NCBI RefSeq assembly: GCF_001613445.1
Contig: NZ_BDCJ01000017.1
Location: forward strand, 62,001-126,000
Direction: 5' to 3'
DNA length: 64,000 bases
Origin: Nocardia grenadensis NBRC 108939
Lineage (GTDB): Bacteria > Actinomycetota > Actinomycetes > Mycobacteriales > Mycobacteriaceae
Shown here: positions 61,360-64,000 of the stretch, piece after piece
Layout: each line of letters starts with the position of its first letter
Numbering within the stretch: the first letter of the stretch is position 1
The notes under the pieces: model-generated
Told to the model about the DNA's origin: nothing
Seen by the model: only the letters and a program-made list of their open reading frames with translations
Databases searched by the model: none
Position numbers and translations under genes: made by a program

Positions 61360-62096
61360 GCGCCCGCCGACGGCAGGACCGCCAGCACCGTCTCCCCTCC
61401 GATCGTCCGCTGGCGGACGTTCACCAGCAGTTCCGTCCCGGCCGGGAAGTAGGTGTCCACGCGGGAACCGAACCGGATCAGGCCGTAGGTGTCGCCGATG
61501 GTGATCCGGTCACCGGCGGCGGCGTCGCAGACGATGCGCCGGGCCAGCAGCCCGGCGATCTGGACCACCACCACCTGCTGCCCGTCGGCGGTATCGATCA
61601 GCATGCTGCTGCGTTCATTGACCTCGCTGGCATCGGCGAGGTCGGCGGATTTGAACTGCCCGCGCCGGTAGCGCACATCGCGCACCACACCCGAGACCGG
61701 CGTGCGCTGGACGTGCACATCCAGGACCGACAGGAAGATACTCACCCGGGGCAGCGGCTGGTCGCCGAGACCCAGCTCGGGCGGCGGCGCGGCCATATCG
61801 ACCAGGGCGACCTCACCGTCGGCGGGGGCGACCACCACTCCCGGCCGATTCGGCGGGACGCGGTGCGGATGCCGGAAGAAGGCGGCGCTCGCCGCGGCCG
61901 CCGCGAGCGCGGTCCGGCGGAGCCAGCGTCGCCTACGGCCCAGGACCGCGACCCCCAGCGGAACGGCCACGAAGGGCAATCCGGCCGGATGCATCGGCGG
62001 GATCGCACTGCGCACCAGATCGGCCAGATGGGCCGGACCGGTGGTTTCCGGGGTGCCGGGCGGCGTGGGACGGCGTGCCACTGATTCCTCTTTCAT
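61356..62096 (-). CDS. psd: Phosphatidylserine decarboxylase
   Basis: A 246-residue pyruvoyl enzyme that converts phosphatidylserine to phosphatidylethanolamine. The autocleavage site is the GS in IRFGSRVDTYFP (about residue 212), where serine becomes the pyruvoyl group; VHVQRTPVSG is another family motif. An N-terminal hydrophobic region anchors it. Start ATG 62096, or GTG five codons later. It is coupled to pssA, as in mycobacteria. Confidence 0.95.
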   Translation of the reverse strand: MKEESVARRPTPPGTPETTGPAHLADLVRSAIPPMHPAGLPFVAVPLGVAVLGRRRRWLRRTALAAAAASAAFFRHPHRVPPNRPGVVVAPADGEVALVDMAAPPPELGLGDQPLPRVSIFLSVLDVHVQRTPVSGVVRDVRYRRGQFKSADLADASEVNERSSMLIDTADGQQVVVVQIAGLLARRIVCDAAAGDRITIGDTYGLIRFGSRVDTYFPAGTELLVNVRQRTIGGETVLAVLPSAGA

Positions 62097-62224
62097 ACTC
62101 GGTTCGATCGGCGCGGACTCTCAGGTGGCGACCGGTCACCGCGCACGGGCCGGCCGACCCTGTCGGCGCAAGCGTTCACACCTTACGCCGAACAGGCCGG
62201 TGGCACCGGGTGTCGAACCGAGGT

Positions 62225-62485
62225 CTACCTCCGTACGACCAACTTCACCAGGAACAAGAGAATGACGGCGCCGGCCAGGCAGGTGAAGAAACTGAACCAC
62301 CAGCCGCCACTGTTCACATCGACACCGAATGCCGCGAGCAGGAAGCCACCGATCAGGCCGCCCACGACACCCACCACGATATTGAGAAGAATGCCCTGCT
62401 GGGCGTCGGTTTTCATGATCTTACTGGCGATCCAGCCAGCGATACCGCCGATGATGATCCAGCCGATGATGCCGAGTCCGAGCAT
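62225..62485 (-). CDS. GlsB/YeaQ/YmgE-type stress membrane protein
   Basis: An 86-residue protein with three hydrophobic helices and the family motif GGIAGWIASKIMK and GLIGGFLLAAFG. Such proteins respond to envelope or osmotic stress in other bacteria; role here unknown. The gene is monocistronic. Confidence 0.9.
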   Translation of the reverse strand: MLGLGIIGWIIIGGIAGWIASKIMKTDAQQGILLNIVVGVVGGLIGGFLLAAFGVDVNSGGWWFSFFTCLAGAVILLFLVKLVVRR

Positions 62486-62509
62486 GAGTTGTTCCTCGCT
62501 TGTTCTCCG

Positions 62510-62592
62510 GGTACACGGCCGCGGCCGCGGGCGTGTACCGCCGCAATACCCGGAGTCGATCTCGCTAACCCCGGCGAATATCGAATTAGCGA
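62510..62592. promoter_or_regulatory. Inverted repeats upstream of the GlsB-like gene
   Basis: GGTACACG (62510-62517) pairs with CGTGTACC (62532-62539), and TCGCTAA (62562-62568) with TTAGCGA (62586-62592). Both lie in the leader or promoter; binding proteins unknown. Confidence 0.35.
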
Positions 62593-62744
62593 TGCCATCA
62601 CCCGAACTTGGAGATAATATGAGGGTGCCTCATGTCTCCGGATTGCCCGGTGACCGCGACCACGCGGCCGGCGGGTGAGGAATCCACATCGAAATCGGGT
62701 CCACCCTCGCGGCGACCCAGCCGCAGGTACATAGGAGAAGCACC

Positions 62745-63791
62745 ATGGCTACTCAGATCGCCCAGACGACCGGGGCCCAGCACACCGCGATCCTGGGGCT
62801 GGGCGTGTACCGCCCGGCGCGAGTCGTGACCAACGACGAGGTAGCCGGACCGATCGATTCCAGCGACGAGTGGATCCGGACCCGTTCGGGAATCCGCACC
62901 CGCCGCTTCGCCGACGACACCGAGACAATTCACTCGATGAGCGTGGCCGCCTGTCGCGGCGCCCTGGACTCGGCCGGTATCGCCGGCGACCAGGTCGACT
63001 GCGTTATCGTCGCCACCTCGACCCATCTGCTGCTGACGCCCGCCGCCGCGCCCCGGATCGCCACCGAACTCGGCACCGGCGGCGCCGCCGCCTTCGATAT
63101 CTCGGCCGGCTGCGCCGGGTTCTGCCACGGCCTGGCCATGGCCTCGGATCTGGTCCGCGCGGGTACCGCCTCGCACGTACTCGTCATCGGGGTGGAGAAG
63201 CTCAGCGACACCGTCAACCCGGCCGACCGCGGTACCGCGTTCCTGTTCGCCGACGGCGCGGGCGCGGTGGTGGTGGGCCCGGCCGAGGAACAGGGCATCG
63301 GGCCGACCGTCTGGGGTTCCGACGGCACCCAGCACCGGGTCATCCGCCAGGACAAGGACTGGGTCGAGTTCTTCGCCGAGATCGAGGAGAAGGGCACCGA
63401 CGCCGTCCGTCCCTACCTGGCCATGGAGGGCACCGCGGTGTTCCGGTGGGCGGCGCACTCCCTGGAAAAGGTCTGCCGCGACGCCATCGACCGCGCCGGC
63501 CTGTCCACCGACGACCTGGACGCCATGATCCCGCACCAGGCCAACGGCCGGATCATCGAGATCATGGCGCGGGTGCTGAAACTTCCGGAGGACTGCGCGC
63601 TGGCCAACGATATCGAGGAGACCGGCAACACTTCGGCAGCCTCGATTCCGCTGGCGATGGAGACCCTGCTGCGCACCGGGCAGTCCCGGCCCGGCGATAC
63701 CGCGCTGCTCATCGCCTTCGGCGCCGGACTCTCCTACGCGGCCCAGGTCGTGAACCTGCCGAAGTTCAGTTCGCCTCGACCGCTGACCTGA
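62745..63791 (+). CDS. fabH: Beta-ketoacyl-ACP synthase III
   Basis: A 348-residue KAS III that condenses an acyl-CoA primer with malonyl-ACP. The Cys-His-Asn triad is present: Cys123 in SAGCAGFCHG, His in MIPHQANGRI, and Asn in ETGNTSAASIP. In mycobacteria FabH links FAS-I products to FAS-II for mycolic acid synthesis. A GGAG site precedes the ATG at 62745. It overlaps the convergent SRPBCC gene at its 3' end by 26 bp. Confidence 0.95.
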   Translation: MATQIAQTTGAQHTAILGLGVYRPARVVTNDEVAGPIDSSDEWIRTRSGIRTRRFADDTETIHSMSVAACRGALDSAGIAGDQVDCVIVATSTHLLLTPAAAPRIATELGTGGAAAFDISAGCAGFCHGLAMASDLVRAGTASHVLVIGVEKLSDTVNPADRGTAFLFADGAGAVVVGPAEEQGIGPTVWGSDGTQHRVIRQDKDWVEFFAEIEEKGTDAVRPYLAMEGTAVFRWAAHSLEKVCRDAIDRAGLSTDDLDAMIPHQANGRIIEIMARVLKLPEDCALANDIEETGNTSAASIPLAMETLLRTGQSRPGDTALLIAFGAGLSYAAQVVNLPKFSSPRPLT

Positions 63792-64000
63792 TCTTCGCCA
63801 GCGATTCGTTCATCCCGGCCACCAGGCTCTCCTCGAACGCCGCCTCTCCACCGAGCACCGCGTCGATCAGGGTCCGCGATACCCAGGTGGTGCCGTTGGG
63901 GACGTCCCGGCGTTCGACGAGGCGGGTGCCGTCCTCGGTGGGCTCGAGCGTGTAGGTCCACACGGTCCGGTTCTGGCTCACCCGAAAGGCCAGTGCGCTG
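63766..64000 (-). CDS. SRPBCC/polyketide-cyclase-like protein, truncated by window edge
   Basis: The frame is open to the end of the window; the visible C-terminal part reads NRTVWTYTLEPTEDGTRLVE and ends in the long helix FEESLVAGMNESLAKI, typical of SRPBCC proteins. The start lies outside the window. The annotated 3' end overlaps fabH. Ligand unknown. Confidence 0.8.
   Translation of the reverse strand, partial: SALAFRVSQNRTVWTYTLEPTEDGTRLVERRDVPNGTTWVSRTLIDAVLGGEAAFEESLVAGMNESLAKIRSAVEAN

Overview
The window is high-GC actinobacterial chromosome from a mycolic-acid-group organism. Supporting markers are hbhA, ramB with isocitrate lyase, an LmeA-like lipid-binding protein, EspG-type ESX genes, DUF3349/pitA and a mycobacterial-type GroEL2. 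Gene order from deoC (about 2 kb) through hbhA, DUF445, a TetR gene, fadB2, aceA, ramB, lpdC, a prolyl oligopeptidase, groEL2, psd and pssA (about 62 kb) follows, as I recall it, the Mycobacterium tuberculosis Rv0478 to Rv0436c block with many insertions. Nocardia or a close relative is the most likely source; this is inference from content, not a database match.

Layout. 0-7 kb: DUF2505 end, methyltransferase, LmeA-like protein, deoC, GNAT, purU, hydrolase, DUF2516, hbhA and its XRE regulator. 7-16.5 kb: DUF445 protein, TetR, ABC1 kinase, enoyl-reductase-like protein, methyltransferase, a three-gene ESX substrate/EspG cassette and PPK2. 16.6-21.3 kb: DsbA/VKOR oxidative folding pair, HtrA-like protease, a 540-bp non-coding region packed with DnaA boxes, a zinc alcohol dehydrogenase and a uvrA remnant. 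21.3-31 kb: a MetE homologue that has lost three of four zinc ligands, fadB2, aceA, xdhC, a PfkB sugar kinase and ramB. 31-43.5 kb: DUF3349/TM/pitA operon, MFS/MarR pair, fadE5-like gene, NERD-like protein, VOC protein, patatin, XRE-TPR regulator with an overlapping micro-ORF, SRPBCC/ArsR pair, polysaccharide deacetylase and a CMD-family protein. 43.5-57 kb: an ADP-ribosyltransferase-like gene with a possible immunity partner, lpdC, a broken ZIP transporter, TetR, hydrolase, prolyl oligopeptidase, a complete siderophore-iron uptake set and a second ADP-ribosyltransferase-like gene. 57-64 kb: groEL2 with two CIRCE elements, clpC2 with its operator, pssA-psd, a GlsB-like protein, fabH and a partial SRPBCC gene.

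Functional themes are acetate/fatty-acid use (aceA, fadB2, fadE5-like, ramB, lpdC), phosphatidylethanolamine synthesis (pssA, psd), phosphate handling (pitA, ppk2), iron-siderophore import, protein quality control (groEL2, clpC2, HtrA, DsbA/VKOR) and many local repressor-operator pairs.

The most unusual signals are: (1) the DnaA-box cluster with 18-bp tandem repeats at 19.23-19.64 kb, far from any dnaA/dnaN; (2) the zinc-site-less MetE; (3) a dispersed family of long hairpin elements whose arms differ between copies by paired changes; (4) two orphan ADP-ribosyltransferase-fold genes; (5) a PE/PPE-like plus EspG cassette without an ESX core; (6) an XRE-TPR regulator coupled to a 48-codon gene.
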